Shown: positions 36,797 to 47,347, counted from the first letter of the stretch. The stretch is 64,000 nucleotides of DNA from Xanthostigma xanthostigma (GCA_963575645.1 OY754475.1:20436509-20500508), one strand, 5' to 3'. Made by a program: numbers and translations. The notes: generated from the sequence alone by a model not told the origin.

Positions 36797-38108
36797 TTAT
36801 TGATTATCCCCAGTATGGACACGTTTATGTGTTTTCAAATGAATCGACTGATTGAAACATTTGCCGCACACATCGCACTGATACGGTTTCTCACCAGTAT
36901 GTACTCGTTTGTGTCTCTTCAACGTGTTGCCGTGACTGAAACACTTGCTGCAAACGTCACATTGGAACGGTTTCTCGCCGGTGTGGACTCGTTTGTGCGC
37001 CTTCAAGTGAACAGATTGCGTGAAACATTTGTTGCAGACTTCACACTGGTACGGATTCTCGTTGTGCTGCACTCGATGCGCATCGTACGTGTCTCGTTTA
37101 GTAAAACACTTGTAACAAACGTCGCACTGGAGTGGTTTCTCGCCTGTGTGCAACAGTTTGTGTTTGTTTAAGTGACTTGACGTCGTATAATACTTGTCGC
37201 AGACGTCGCATTGGTGACGTTTGACACCCGTATGTCGCTGTATATGCGTGTTGAAGTTACTCAGATTTGTAAAACGTTTGTTGCATATTTCACACCGGTA
37301 AGGCTTGTGGCCTGTGTGTAACAGTTTGTGTTGTTTTAGGCTGTTCGAACGCGTAAAACTATTTTTACAGACGTCACACTGATACGGCTTTTTTATGGGG
37401 TTTGCTTGATTTATATCGACAGATGGCGGTGACTTTTGAACGACGTTCTTTCGTTTTGGAAACTTTTTTTTTGTTTTAAACGGTTTAACGGTTTTTACAT
37501 GGTTTCCTTTTTTGACTCGGTTTGAATTATAACCGATATCAACCAGTCGCTCAGTACGTAAGTCAGTTTCAAGCAAATTTTCGGGATATTCGCATTTTAT
37601 AATTGGATCTAAATTTGAAGAAATGTTATTCCGCTCTGTATGGTCTTTTTTTGTTTCTTCCCAGTCGATTTTAACATCATTACTAATTTCTGTATTTACT
37701 CTATTGTTTTCTAAATTACTTTCTACAGAATCACTTGTCTTAAAAAATGTTGGCGCGCAGTCAGATTGTAGTCTGTCAAGATATTGTTGAAGCGTTTTTT
37801 CAGACTGTATTATTTGCAACTGGAATTGGTGAACTCTTTCCAGTTCACGGTAACACATTTTACAAATTGAATTCGGCAGTTGAACGTGTCGTATTATCTA
37901 CAAATATTACGGATTACAGTCGATATTAACCTATCGCAAAACTTACGCATTTACTTACACGAACGGGAGCACATTTTATAACTGCGTCAACTATTCGCTC
38001 TCCCAATTTTGAAGAAAATGTAAATATATCGATGAAATTCATGTCGTCACAAAGACACAGTCGGCAGATTTTACTGAGATCTTTATTGAGCATTGCCATT
38101 TTCTTCAT
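36797..38108 (-). CDS. ZAD15: ZAD-domain C2H2 zinc-finger protein, 7 fingers, 61-nt intron
   Basis: Exon 1 is 38108-37959 (MKKMAMLNKD, CRLC) and exon 2 is 37897-36797 (IIRHVQLPNS, CKMC), about 416 aa. The intron is only 61 nt, the shortest of the array, and still has GTAAGT and AG ends. The linker includes IIKCEYPENLLET and a lysine-rich KTVKPFKTKKKFPKRK block. Seven fingers follow; the fourth (TKRDTYDAHRVQH) has a short linker NENPYQC. It is the last gene of the array and faces the plus-strand LUBEL exons. Confidence 0.91.
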
Positions 38109-39048
38109 TTTGAAAACTTCTTAATTTTGTACTAATTATGCAATACATACGATGCAAAACAATGCTTTACCTAATAAGTCAAATAAAAGTCATGAGATTT
38201 TAATGTAGGTGTAATGTTTGTGAATGAAGAAGCGTTGTCTGTCAAGTTTTATATTATTTCTGAAATTTTGATTCACTTCGCGCTATCCACCATACAGTTT
38301 AAGATGTTACATCCTGACATCAAAAATCAAAAAATTGAAAAGAATATGTCTTTGACTGGAAATCCACACGAAAAAAGGTATTGTAAATTATAGACGTTGG
38401 ACAACACAGATCACAAGCGTTTTAAGGATTAAATATCTAGTCGGAAAACCAGTTATGCTGAATTGTTGGTAAATAAAATTGATACCGATTTATTTAAACG
38501 CTGCAAATTATGTTATTGCATAAGCGTTGCAAACGCTGAATCGAATGAAACTAATTCACCAACATATGTTTTAAAAGTTAAATACATTCGAAACAGTGCG
38601 GTCTTTTAAGCCCTAAGGCCTAGCACACATGAAGAGCGTTCAACGCGCGTTGGCCCAACGCGCGTTTACAATTTCTATACAATTGTATACGAGTATAACT
38701 GTTTATACGATAACGCGCGTTCAACGCGCCGCTAACGCGCGTTATCATATAAACAATTATATACAATTGTATAGAAATTGTAAAATTGGGCCAACGCGCC
38801 TTGAACGCTCTTCATGTGTGCTAGGCCTAAGGGACTTTGAATAAAATTTGTGAGATTCTTGTGCATGGTGCCTCATGACTTGTTATCTTTTTTCATCGCA
38901 ACAAAAAATGGAAGGATGGTTTAAAATGAATGAAATCAACTTCAAAGGCCACCAACAACAAGAGTTAATACCATTTCCTATTTTTAACTTGTATTTTTTT
39001 TGAAAAGTATCAAATAAATCATTCATGATGGGTCTTTCTTTTTTCCAG
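38109..39048. other. Gap between ZAD15 and LUBEL exons, with a 223-bp palindrome
   Basis: Contains the inverted-repeat element at 38611-38833. I searched it for the missing 5' RING1 exon of LUBEL and did not find one. The remainder is AT-rich. A polypyrimidine tract and acceptor (ttttttccag) end at 39048. Confidence 0.55.
38611..38833. mobile_element. 223-bp fold-back element rich in GCGCGTT motifs
   Basis: The left arm 'ccctaaggcctagcacacat' mirrors the right arm 'atgtgtgctaggcctaaggg'. The arms continue with gaagagcgttcaa / ttgaacgctcttc and 'acaatttctatacaattgta' / 'tacaattgtatagaaattgt'. The core repeats 'aacgcgcgtt' several times. Nearly the whole length is self-complementary. It is non-coding, with no clear target duplication. 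Confidence 0.8.
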
Positions 39049-42000
39049 ATGGTATCGATGCTGAAATGCACCCACTTCTGCTGTCGCGGCTGCGCACGAG
39101 ATTATTTCACGGTCCAGATCACCGATCGAAGCATCACCGACTGCGTGTGTCCGTTCTGCAAGGCTCCGGAACTGACCGACGTCGACGCGAGCGAGGATGA
39201 CATCTCCGAATACTTCGCCAATTTAGACATTCTACTCAAAGCCATCATCGATCCGAACGTGCACGAGCTCTTCCAGCGTAAACTTCGCGATCGTACGCTC
39301 ATGCAAGATCCGAATTTCAAATGGTGTGCACAGGTTTGTAAACAACTCGTTATTGTACTTTCCGAAATTCGTTTTTAGAGAGATAGAGAGAGGTGTCCGA
39401 CCTAACTTTCGATTTCGGCGAGTGTCGGAGTCAAAAGTCTCATACTATGACCGTAACGTGTCGTGGAAAAAATATTCTTTTGACGTGATAACGTCTTATA
39501 AATTGATGAAACACCAGCTGCACGCACGAAAAAGTGTAACGTTCCGCCTGACCCTGTGCGTGCAAGCGAGAGCGCAGTATGCTTCGGCCCAAGTTTGACA
39601 GCTACTAAAATTTAGGTTATGTATTACGGAATACGTTATCACGTAAAACTATCGTCCGTAAACCGACTTTACAATTTTTTTTTTACACTTTGTTGCAGTG
39701 TTCATCTGGATTCATTGCTAATCCACGCCAGAAGCGTTTTGTCTGTCCGGACTGTAAGGCGATCACGTGTGCTGGATGCAGAAAACCGGTGAGTTATTGC
39801 CGCTGTTTTTTATGACTCTATTACAAGCCCTCAGTTCCCACGTTGTAATGCGTGCACTGCTAAAAGTATCGATTATTTTCAATTTGTTATAAAAAAAAAC
39901 AATAGCGTGTGAGATTTTCCCACGCAGGGTCGGTCTGGCAACTAAAAAGTTACCGGGAAAATTGTCGAACGATTGTTCGAAATAAAGTAAATGACTTATC
40001 ATGCCTCTACGTGAAGCGTGTAACTAAGAAAAAAACCCGGACCGGCGGCCTACCGGGAAAAATCCCGGTATTCTCTTAGGCCAGACCGATGCTGTTCCCA
40101 CATAAGCACACGGGCGAAGTGGAACTTCTTTAAGAGTTATGAATTCGTTTCATGTTTAAATAGGTACATTTATTAATTAAATAATATGTTATAATATGGA
40201 ATAAAATGCAAACATTTATTCATTTATTGAATAAATTTAGAAATAAAAATTAAATGGCTTCTTAAAATTAGGTATTTAAGTTTCCATTAAAGATTACCCA
40301 GTAATACTGGCCAGTGCTAATGACGTCATAATTGTACTGGTGAGACAGATTTGAAATAGCATAAATATTTAACCGGGCGTCCGTGCATCAGACTTTGTAA
40401 AATGTTTTAATTTTATTTTTTGTTATTTGCAATAAAGTCTTCTTCAACAAAGTAAACAATTACTTTTGGTGGACGAGGGAAATAATAATTCGTCAACGCG
40501 CGGGCCAGTATATTTAGGAACGAATCAACAATATGGCATCGAATCATGACGTCATTAGCACTGGGTTATATTTTGGAACACACCCTTTATCTATTAATTC
40601 TATAATAACATCTTTTATGCAATATACATCGCAAATAAAATTGAAATTAGTTTTTTTATAATAAATCTGACGGAATCAGGTTTTTGGGCTTTACTTAGTA
40701 TACCTTATAAATTAAACATTAATTAAAATAATGGCTTCATAAGATTAATTAAGTTTTCATGGAGCTATTGATTCTATAATTTACTCGATGAGCCGAGTTG
40801 ACTCGGTGACTCGAGTGCAAGCGGACTCAAGTAAAATTTAAGTTTACTCGAGTACCGAGTTACACAAATGTCAAAACGTGGCTCTAGTCGTATCACTTAT
40901 TCGTATGCATGGAGTTCGTACTCATTGTGTAGCCATTAGTGATGTGCCGGATCGTTAAAAATGTATATCCGCAGATACGGATCTGAATACGGATATTTGG
41001 TTTCAAGATCCGCGGATACGGATACGGATCTTAACTTTCTTAGAGTACGCAACGGTAAATATTGCACATCGACCTTTGGAAAGAGATTATCTGTTATGGC
41101 AAAAAGTTATTGACCTCTTTAAGAGTTAACTCTCATAACAGATTGTCTCTTTCCAAAGATCGATGTGCAATATCTCATTATAAAGATAGTTTTTTAGTAC
41201 CTTTGAGTTATGTACTATTGGTATGGTACTCACTACGATAAATGTTTGCAATATAAAGGTGCCAAATACGATTTAAAAAAATAAAAAATAATCTGAATGG
41301 AATTTAACAGTTTTTCATTATTACCTAATCACCTATATATATAAAATTTCATCTATGAGTTGAAAATTAATAAGGTAAAAGATCCGTAAAAGATCCGCTA
41401 AAAAACTAACGGATACGGATACAGAGCTTTCTTCTCCCTTGTATATCCGCGGATACGGATACGGATATCCGGCACATCACTAGTAGCCATGTATTTGCAC
41501 TAAAGAAGTTTCACTTCAAAAACAATTGCAAATATGAATGACCGAGGTTGTTAGTGACTTTAAAAAAAAAAAACTTACGTTTGTTTTTTTTTTCTTTTAG
41601 TGGGAAATTCAACACGAAGGAATATCGTGCGAGAAATTCGCCGAATGGAAACAGGCCAACGATCCCGACATTCAGGAACTCGGGTTGGCCCAGCACTTGG
41701 CCGACAACGGCATCGACTGTCCCCGTTGCAAGTTCCGCTACAGCTTGGCGCGGGGCGGTTGCATGCACTTCACCTGTTCCCAGTGCAAGTTCGAGTTCTG
41801 CTCTGGTTGCGGCAAACCGTTCAGAATGGGCGCCAAGTGTGGCACGAGTCCGTATTGCGCTAAACTGGGACTCCACGCCCATCATCCGCGCAATTGTTTG
41901 TTCTATCTGAGGGACAAGGAGCCGGGCGAACTCCAGAAACTCTTACAGGTAAATAAGCAATCGTCAATTTGTTTAACACAAAATCGAAGACCTAACTAAA

Positions 42001-45000
42001 TGGTAGTGGAACGAACCAAGCCGTGAATCTTCGCGAAATGTTATTTGCAAGAAAACTCATTTTGAAATTTTTATACTTTCAAATTTTATACAGTGGAACT
42101 AAAAACCTCTGTAACTTAAACATTTTTTGAATTCCCTTCCCCTCAAAGCCTAAAACCTCTATTACTTAAAGCGCAAAACCAAATATTTTGAGCGATGGCC
42201 CTTGAAAACTTAAAATAATATTTTGGTGACCTCCAAAGTATTATCAGTGAGTCATCGTGAATAAGTATACAAACAAAAACTTTTTCCAAGAACTTTATTA
42301 ATTTTCACTATTAGAACAGTCGAACCTTGTTAAGTTAAAAATTGAACTTCGAAAATCTCTCTAACTTCAACTCTCGATAAGTAAAAAACTCGATAACTTA
42401 AATTTCTCAACGTTTCCCTTTAACTTTAATTTACCGAGGTTCTACTGTATTTAATAAAATAAAAAATAAATAATTCGGATCATTTAGTCGGGTCTGAAGT
42501 CTGTCGGTCGGTTATAAAGCTGTCTAATTGTACGTGAGTGCGAGTAAGACGCTACAGGTAGGTTGAAGTGTGAGAGAGCGCAGCACACTTCATCTCAACC
42601 CATACACACTTCCTCACACACTCAACCTACTCGTAGCGTCTTACTCGCAGTCACGTATAATGGACTGAGTTTTTTAACCGCCTGGAAGAATTTTTTTTTT
42701 TTTTTTTTTTATTGAGGAGGAAATGCATTTACGCACACCACGGGAAGATGCCCTAGGTAGTGTGGGACTCGGGCTAAGCCCCATACCCACTAAAACCTCC
42801 TCTATCCCGCTCCATATAATAGAGCCACACTGCCTATAAAAGCAAATACACTATATTGTCGGCAGGGTTTTTTTTTGTTTGTAAATATGTCATTTATTTT
42901 TTGTTTTAGGATCACAACATTGCGTTCGACACGGAGCCGCGGGTCAGCAACAAGTCGAATGATGGAGGACGCGTTCCAAAATGCGCCGTACAACTCCAAC
43001 GCGAGACTCCGGCGGGACTCGTGGATACGGTTTGCAGCAACGAGGTTGAAAATGGACAAGCTGGACTGTGCAGGTCAGACATAACAAAATTATTAAAATC
43101 GGAGATTAGAAAGCGCGACAAATACGGCAACGAATAATTAACAAGCAGGGCCGTAATTCGCTTTTTTGTTGAAAGGTGTACAATTTTTTTAATAAAATGG
43201 GAATTTTTTCTATCTTTCTGAGGTTTCTCTAGGCCCTGTTGCCCTTGCGTAGTTAGGGCTCTGTTAATTATTCTACATTTGTTATTTATTAATACTCGAA
43301 TTATCAAAAAAAGCTATCTATTGCGCAAAGATCTGGAACTCATAGTAGCTAAATATTTCGATTTTTGGCTGCTAGTGACGTCAGATGAAGTGATAGAACG
43401 CATGCGCTGTATAGTTTTGTTGTCATATTCTGTATCTGGAAAATTACCGTTCAAATTATTTACTTTGCCCTCTGTATTCTGTATCCTCGACTAAAAATGT
43501 AGTCAATTTAGACTTATAAAAAACAATTGCATTTACAATTGATCGAAATCCATCTAAAACTATTTTTTTTTATTGCCGCTGTCGTTTCGTAATAAAACCG
43601 TTACAAAATAATGACCGGTTTTGGTTAAGGATACAGAATATGGACACACTGAACTGAAATTAATAAAGAGTGGGACTTAAAAATAAATGGGGGACCGACC
43701 GCAATGCTGGTTATACGGAGTATCAATGTCTTCTAATCTAATACAAGCCCTCGGTTCGACATTTGGAAGCACGATGCTGGATTTCGGCCTCGCTCTCTTG
43801 CTTGATGTCTTGCAGACAGCTTTGCGCGCTGCGCTGCTAGATTGTGGCGTCACTGATTGGTCCGCTGCTCGCTATCTCGCTATATTTGGGTGATATGCTC
43901 AGTGCTATTTTTCATGCAGCGCTGCCTGCTAGTTTGAGATTTTGACCAATTATGGTGTTGTATTTTATCACGTGATATCGTCTGACATTCGTTAAATATG
44001 GTGCTGTTTGAAAAAGTTCCAAGTGAACAGCGATGGGGCCAAAAGTTGTAAAATCAAAATGTAAATGAACTCGACAAGAAATAAGTTTTCGTTTTGATTT
44101 TTCTCTTCTCTCCCGAAGCTTTTCAATCATTAAAGTCATAGTAGCAATTCGTCCATATTTAAATTTTAAATATAACTGTCAACCTAGCAAAACAGCGAGC
44201 AATCAAGCAAGCTACCAACCACCAAGCAGGCTACCATTCATGGCAGCCTGCAAGACTTCAAGCATGCAAGCGAGCTCGAAATCCAGCATCGTGTTAACGG
44301 GCCCTAAAGAATGTTGTTGCATACAGTATGTAAACGCGTAAGGTGCACATAGGGAAATTAGCATTGGGAAAAAATACTTGGATCAGAGTTAGCCATGACT
44401 GCATTAATTGTTATTTCTATTGAATTATCGTGGTAACCTTGAGGATTTCTATTTTATTTTGATTTATTTTTGTTTTACTTGGCTTTTTTAATACTAAAAA
44501 GCTCTTATAAATCATTATTTTATTTTTTTTGTACAAAAATAAAACAAAAAAACAACTCCATCTGTTTGGAAACATTTCATTCAAAAATTGTCTGACCGGT
44601 ATGACGTATGCGCATTGGTAAATCAGTGATCCAAATGTCTTTAGGTTCAACACGAATAGGCGGAGATATTTGATCTCGCACCATATTTAAGTATTTTTTG
44701 GGAATTTAATGTCCCATTAATAAAAAAAGTCCGATTATGTTGTAATCATTTGAATATTTTGTTCGGTAGTATACACATTTATTTTGCAAAAGAATATTAT
44801 CTGTCAAATTGAAAAACAAGATTTCAAAGCTCACTCTGATCCACTCATTTTTTCCCAATGTTAATTTCCCTATGTGCACCTTACGTGTTCACATACTGTA
44901 TATTATTACATTGTTTTTTATGGCCCGTAGCTTTCAGGTTCTAAATTGACAACTGTTGAGTTGCCCGTTCCTTTTTGTCCAGACCCCCTATCTTTTATAA

Positions 45001-46732
45001 GAATAACAGAATATGATGACGTCATTAGAGCGCGTGTCGTTTCTATTCGCTGTTGCAGGAGTCACTATATAGAATATCTGTCGTCGTTGGTGCGCCATTA
45101 CAAAATCGATCCGATCGACGTCTTGTCGAGCGACGACCTTGAGATAGCCGTCCGCCGCGCGGGTCTACGATTGCCGCCCAAACACTACGGCCTTCCCGAT
45201 AACGTCTACCGGCAATCGTTATTACAGGTAACTGCTATTTTCTCTTTTATAGATTGCACTATATTGAATATTTGGTCGCCGTTATCGGAAGACATCGGGT
45301 CGATCCGATTTCAATATTGGACTGTGTCGAAGTCGAACAGGAACTGCGCAGGCGCGGAAAGGTGCTGCCCGATCGTGCGCCCGGTGTCACCGAATTCCAG
45401 TATAGGAATTTGTGCGCTAAGGTATTTCTTTTTTTGTCCGGCGACGAAGAAAAGTGGAATTTTTTCGGTGATCTTGATTTTCAGATTATCGATATCGAAT
45501 TGTTGTTTTTGCATAAATATTGATGTGGCTTTTGGCGACCACGTGACTGCTTTGCTACGCAGTCACATTTACGAAACAGTCGAGTCCATATTTAATTGCG
45601 TTCAAATCGTAGTTTTATCAAAAGTAATCTGTTTTTAACCGACTTCAAAAAAGGAGGAGGTTCTATGTTCAACTGTATATTTTTTTTTATGTATGTTCAC
45701 CGATTTCTCTGTCAATTATGGACCGATTTTCAAAATTCTTTTTTTATTCGAAAGAGTGCACTTCCGACGTGGTCCCATCGGAACCAAGTCAGGATCTGAT
45801 GGTGGAATCCAGAGAAATCGAGGGAAACTCTCAAATTTCAAAGGCACGCATACTTGGCCTACCCATTGCAACACTTTATCTAGCACTAAAAAGAGAAAAA
45901 TAAAATATTTTTAACAAGAAAATTGAACCGACTTCAAAATATGCACTAAAAAATAAAAAATAATAGTTATTGTTATTTTTGGAGTCAGTGTCAGCCAAAA
46001 TGAAATCTATTCCGAGAACTAGAGACATGTAAGATTTAAATTGCTACTTTCGAATTCCGATGTGTCACCGACTCCAAAAATAACAATAATTATTATTTTT
46101 TACTTTTTAGTGCATATTTTGAAGTCGGTTCCAATTTTTTGTTAAAAATATTTTATATTTACAATGAAAATCCGGATTAACTGAACCCGTTTTCTCTGAG
46201 TTGGTACTTTACCTAGATTGTTAATACTAGAAAATTGATCTTAAAATAAAATTCCTACTTATTAAAACAATTAATGAATCATTTACTGTGATTTTCGTTT
46301 GTCAATTGAGATTATTATTTTGTTTTTGTTTATTTTGTACACTGTTTGGAACTTTCTGTTCCGTTGTGTTTATTGTTTTAAATAAATAAATAAATTATGC
46401 TTTTTCTTAATGTATTCATCAGATTTCTCAATCTTTTAACATTCAATTTTCCGGAGCAGTTAAGAAAAGTTACTCAACCCGTTAATCTATTGTTTTATGG
46501 CGTTTTCGGCGTCTAGAACCGCCCCGGGGCAGGTCAGACCGAATGGATTACAATTGGTTATAAACAAATGTCATTAACCAATAGTAACCCATTCGGCCTG
46601 GCCTGCCCCGGGGCGATTCTCGATGTCGAAAACGCCATTAGTTTAAAAATATTACAACGCCATTAGTTTAAAAATATTACAGCGTAATTTTTATTTTTAC
46701 AGATAGTCGTTGAAGAAATACCGCTCGAGTGA
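39049..46732 (+). CDS. LUBEL: LUBEL/HOIP-type linear-ubiquitin E3 ligase, 3' half (RBR and LDD exons)
   Basis: Exons seen: 39049-39333 (rest of RING1: [18 protein letters not shown], up to KWCAQ), 39699-39788 (IBR: CSSGFI, CPDC, CAGC), 41601-41948 (IBR end, and RING2: [20 protein letters not shown]), 42910-43073 (start of the LDD), then either 45059-45227 (exon A) or 45253-45421 (exon B), then 46703-46732 (IVVEEIPLE, stop). All junction phases agree. This RBR ligase passes ubiquitin through a thioester on the RING2 cysteine (the C of ARGGCMH) and makes Met1-linked chains; the LDD positions the acceptor ubiquitin. In flies LUBEL works in IMD/NF-kB signalling. The order of domains and the motif [22 protein letters not shown] match HOIP closely. 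The 5' half (start codon, ubiquitin-binding domains, first RING1 cysteines) is not found nearby. Confidence 0.9.
39481..39663 (+). repeat. Dispersed inverted-repeat element, copy 1 of 3, in LUBEL intron
   Basis: Runs from 'gacgtgataacgtcttataa' through 'gcacgcacgaaaaagtgtaa' to 'acgttatcacgtaaaactat'. Related copies in the opposite orientation lie at about 61330-61458 and 62408-62620. The ends 'acgtgataacgt' / 'acgttatcacgt' are inverted. Non-coding. Confidence 0.65.
39924..40094. mobile_element. Small inverted-repeat element in LUBEL intron
   Basis: The left end 'gcagggtcggtctggc' mirrors the right end 'ggccagaccgatgctg' imperfectly, and 'taccgggaaaa' recurs inside both halves. No coding sequence. 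Confidence 0.5.
40311..40565. mobile_element. MITE-like element in LUBEL intron
   Basis: The ends 'ccagtgctaatgacgtcat' and 'atgacgtcattagcactgg' are perfect inverted repeats of 19 bp. The 255-bp length and lack of ORFs fit a non-autonomous DNA element. Confidence 0.7.
40938..41482. mobile_element. hAT-type non-autonomous element, 545 bp, with 8-bp target duplication
   Basis: Perfect 16-bp terminal inverted repeats (tagtgatgtgccggat / atccggcacatcacta) are flanked on both sides by gtagccat (40930-40937 and 41483-41490). An 8-bp duplication and a short terminal repeat are the hAT signature. Inside, 'gatacggat' type repeats and a second hairpin (about 41057-41180, 'attgcacatcgacctttgga') fold on themselves. 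No transposase. Confidence 0.88.
42091..42447. mobile_element. pogo/Tigger-like MITE (possibly two nested) in LUBEL intron
   Basis: Starts 'cagtggaact' and ends 'ggttctactg', with TA directly on both sides. A second start 'cagtcgaaccttgttaag' lies at 42317, giving an inner 131-bp unit with the same right end. Many 'taacttaaa' strings match the AT-rich ends of this group. Confidence 0.65.
42531..42657. mobile_element. Hairpin element in LUBEL intron
   Basis: The left arm 'gcgagtaagacgctac' and 'aggtaggttga' mirrors the right arm 'tcaacctac' and 'gtagcgtcttactcgc'. The outer bases tacgtga / tcacgta also pair. Non-coding. Confidence 0.65.
42690..42830 (-). mobile_element. 3' end of a poly(A)-tailed retroelement, minus strand
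   Basis: A run of about 20 T at 42690 is followed by a GC-richer block ('acgcacaccacgggaagatg', 'actcgggctaagcc'). Read on the minus strand this is a unique 3' end with a poly(A) tail, as left by non-LTR retrotransposition. Too short for any ORF. Confidence 0.5.
43735..44305. mobile_element. Inverted-repeat element in LUBEL intron
   Basis: 'gcacgatgctggatttcgg' and 'gcttgatgtcttgcag' on the left mirror 'ctgcaagacttcaagc' and 'cgaaatccagcatcgtg' on the right. The arms are about 50 bp with several mismatches. Boundaries are approximate. Confidence 0.55.
44324..44898. mobile_element. Tc1/mariner-type MITE, 575 bp, TA-flanked, in LUBEL intron
   Basis: Left end 'cagtatgtaaacgcgtaagg', right end 'ccttacgtgttcacatactg', with TA immediately outside both. 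The inverted match continues through 'gtgcacatagggaaatta' to 'cattgggaaaaaa', about 50 bp in all. Internal DNA is AT-rich and non-coding. Confidence 0.82.
45059..45227 (+). CDS. LUBEL: LUBEL alternative LDD exon A
   Basis: This 169-nt exon completes the split arginine codon left by the exon ending at 43073 and reads [20 protein letters not shown] onward to VYRQSLLQ, ending in phase 0 at a GTAACT donor. Joined to 46703 it gives [13 protein letters not shown], which fits the C-terminus of the HOIP LDD. The acceptor is tgttgcag. Confidence 0.85.
45253..45421 (+). CDS. LUBEL: LUBEL alternative LDD exon B
   Basis: Also 169 nt and of the same start and end phase as exon A. It reads [20 protein letters not shown] onward to FQYRNLCAK. 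By eye about 19 of 56 aligned residues are the same as in exon A, with HYIEYL, DPI and RR.G conserved. Acceptor ttttatag, donor GTATTT. It starts only 25 nt after exon A. An A-to-B splice would put TGA in frame at the fifth codon, so the two are expected to be used one at a time. Confidence 0.8.
45634..46145. repeat. Lepidopteran 'accgacttcaaaa' repeat, with an internal inverted segment, in LUBEL intron
   Basis: Begins 'aaccgacttcaaaaaaggag', continues with 'tatgttcaccgatttctctg' and ends with 'attttgaagtcggttcc'. 'aaccgacttcaaaatatgca' at 45932 and 'tgcatattttgaagtcggtt' at 46112 are inverted to each other. I recognise the opening block as a very common interspersed sequence of moths and butterflies. 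It separates exon B from the last LUBEL exon. Confidence 0.7.
46496..46640. mobile_element. GC-rich hairpin MITE before the last LUBEL exon
   Basis: The left arm 'tggcgttttcggcgt' and 'gccccggggcaggtcag' mirrors the right arm 'ggcctgccccggggc' and 'cgaaaacgcca'. It is followed by a 25-bp direct duplication ('cgccattagtttaaaaatat') at about 46633-46682, only about 20 bp before the acceptor at 46702. Confidence 0.75.
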
Positions 46733-47165
46733 ACTATTGTCGTAGATTTTAGATACCCAAGAAAACAATTAAATAATTAATTTTTTTGCACGACCCCTTA
46801 AAAAATACTTTTCATGTCTGCATGGCGACAGGAAAATGATCCATTTCAAAGTAAAACAAAAGAAATGCGTGTTTTGTATTGTAAAAGTCTACAATAATAT
46901 TGTGAGCTTGTTGTTAATAATCTTGATAAAATTATTAAATATCAGCTATTTTATGAGGGGTACGTTGCAACAATTAATGTATATCTAGTGCGCGATAATA
47001 TAATGGCTCTTATGATTGTCAAAACTCGTTGTCTCTCGTTTTTAACATAGTGTCACATTCGCCATAATATGTATCATCACGCACTAGAAACATAACCCGT
47101 ATTGTTTTATCTTAAATTATTATCGTCAAATAACAATCGATTCCGTCGTTTTATACATGGATGTA

Positions 47166-47347
47166 CAGTGCAATCTCTTTAAACCGTCCTGCAAAGATCC
47201 GTTCAGATTACTGTATTTTTATATTTATTTATTTTAAACGTAAGTTTCAACAATTTTAAAGTCTCAGGTTTTCGTTTTGTCATTTTCAAGCACGCGTCTC
47301 ATTTTGTGCGTCTAAACAAGTGTGTTCCAATTAAAGGAGTTGCACTG
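47166..47347. mobile_element. pogo-like MITE, 182 bp, TA-flanked
   Basis: Left end 'cagtgcaatctctttaa', right end 'ttaaaggagttgcactg', with TA on both sides. Non-coding. Confidence 0.7.

Noticed and set aside
997..37171. Many plus-strand frames of 60-145 codons opposite the zinc-finger exons
   Set aside because: They repeat with the finger period and are the antisense of the TGEKP-type repeats; no independent support.
44946..45638. A separate 230-codon gene
   Set aside because: It is intron sequence plus unspliced read-through of LUBEL exon A into exon B in a wrong frame.
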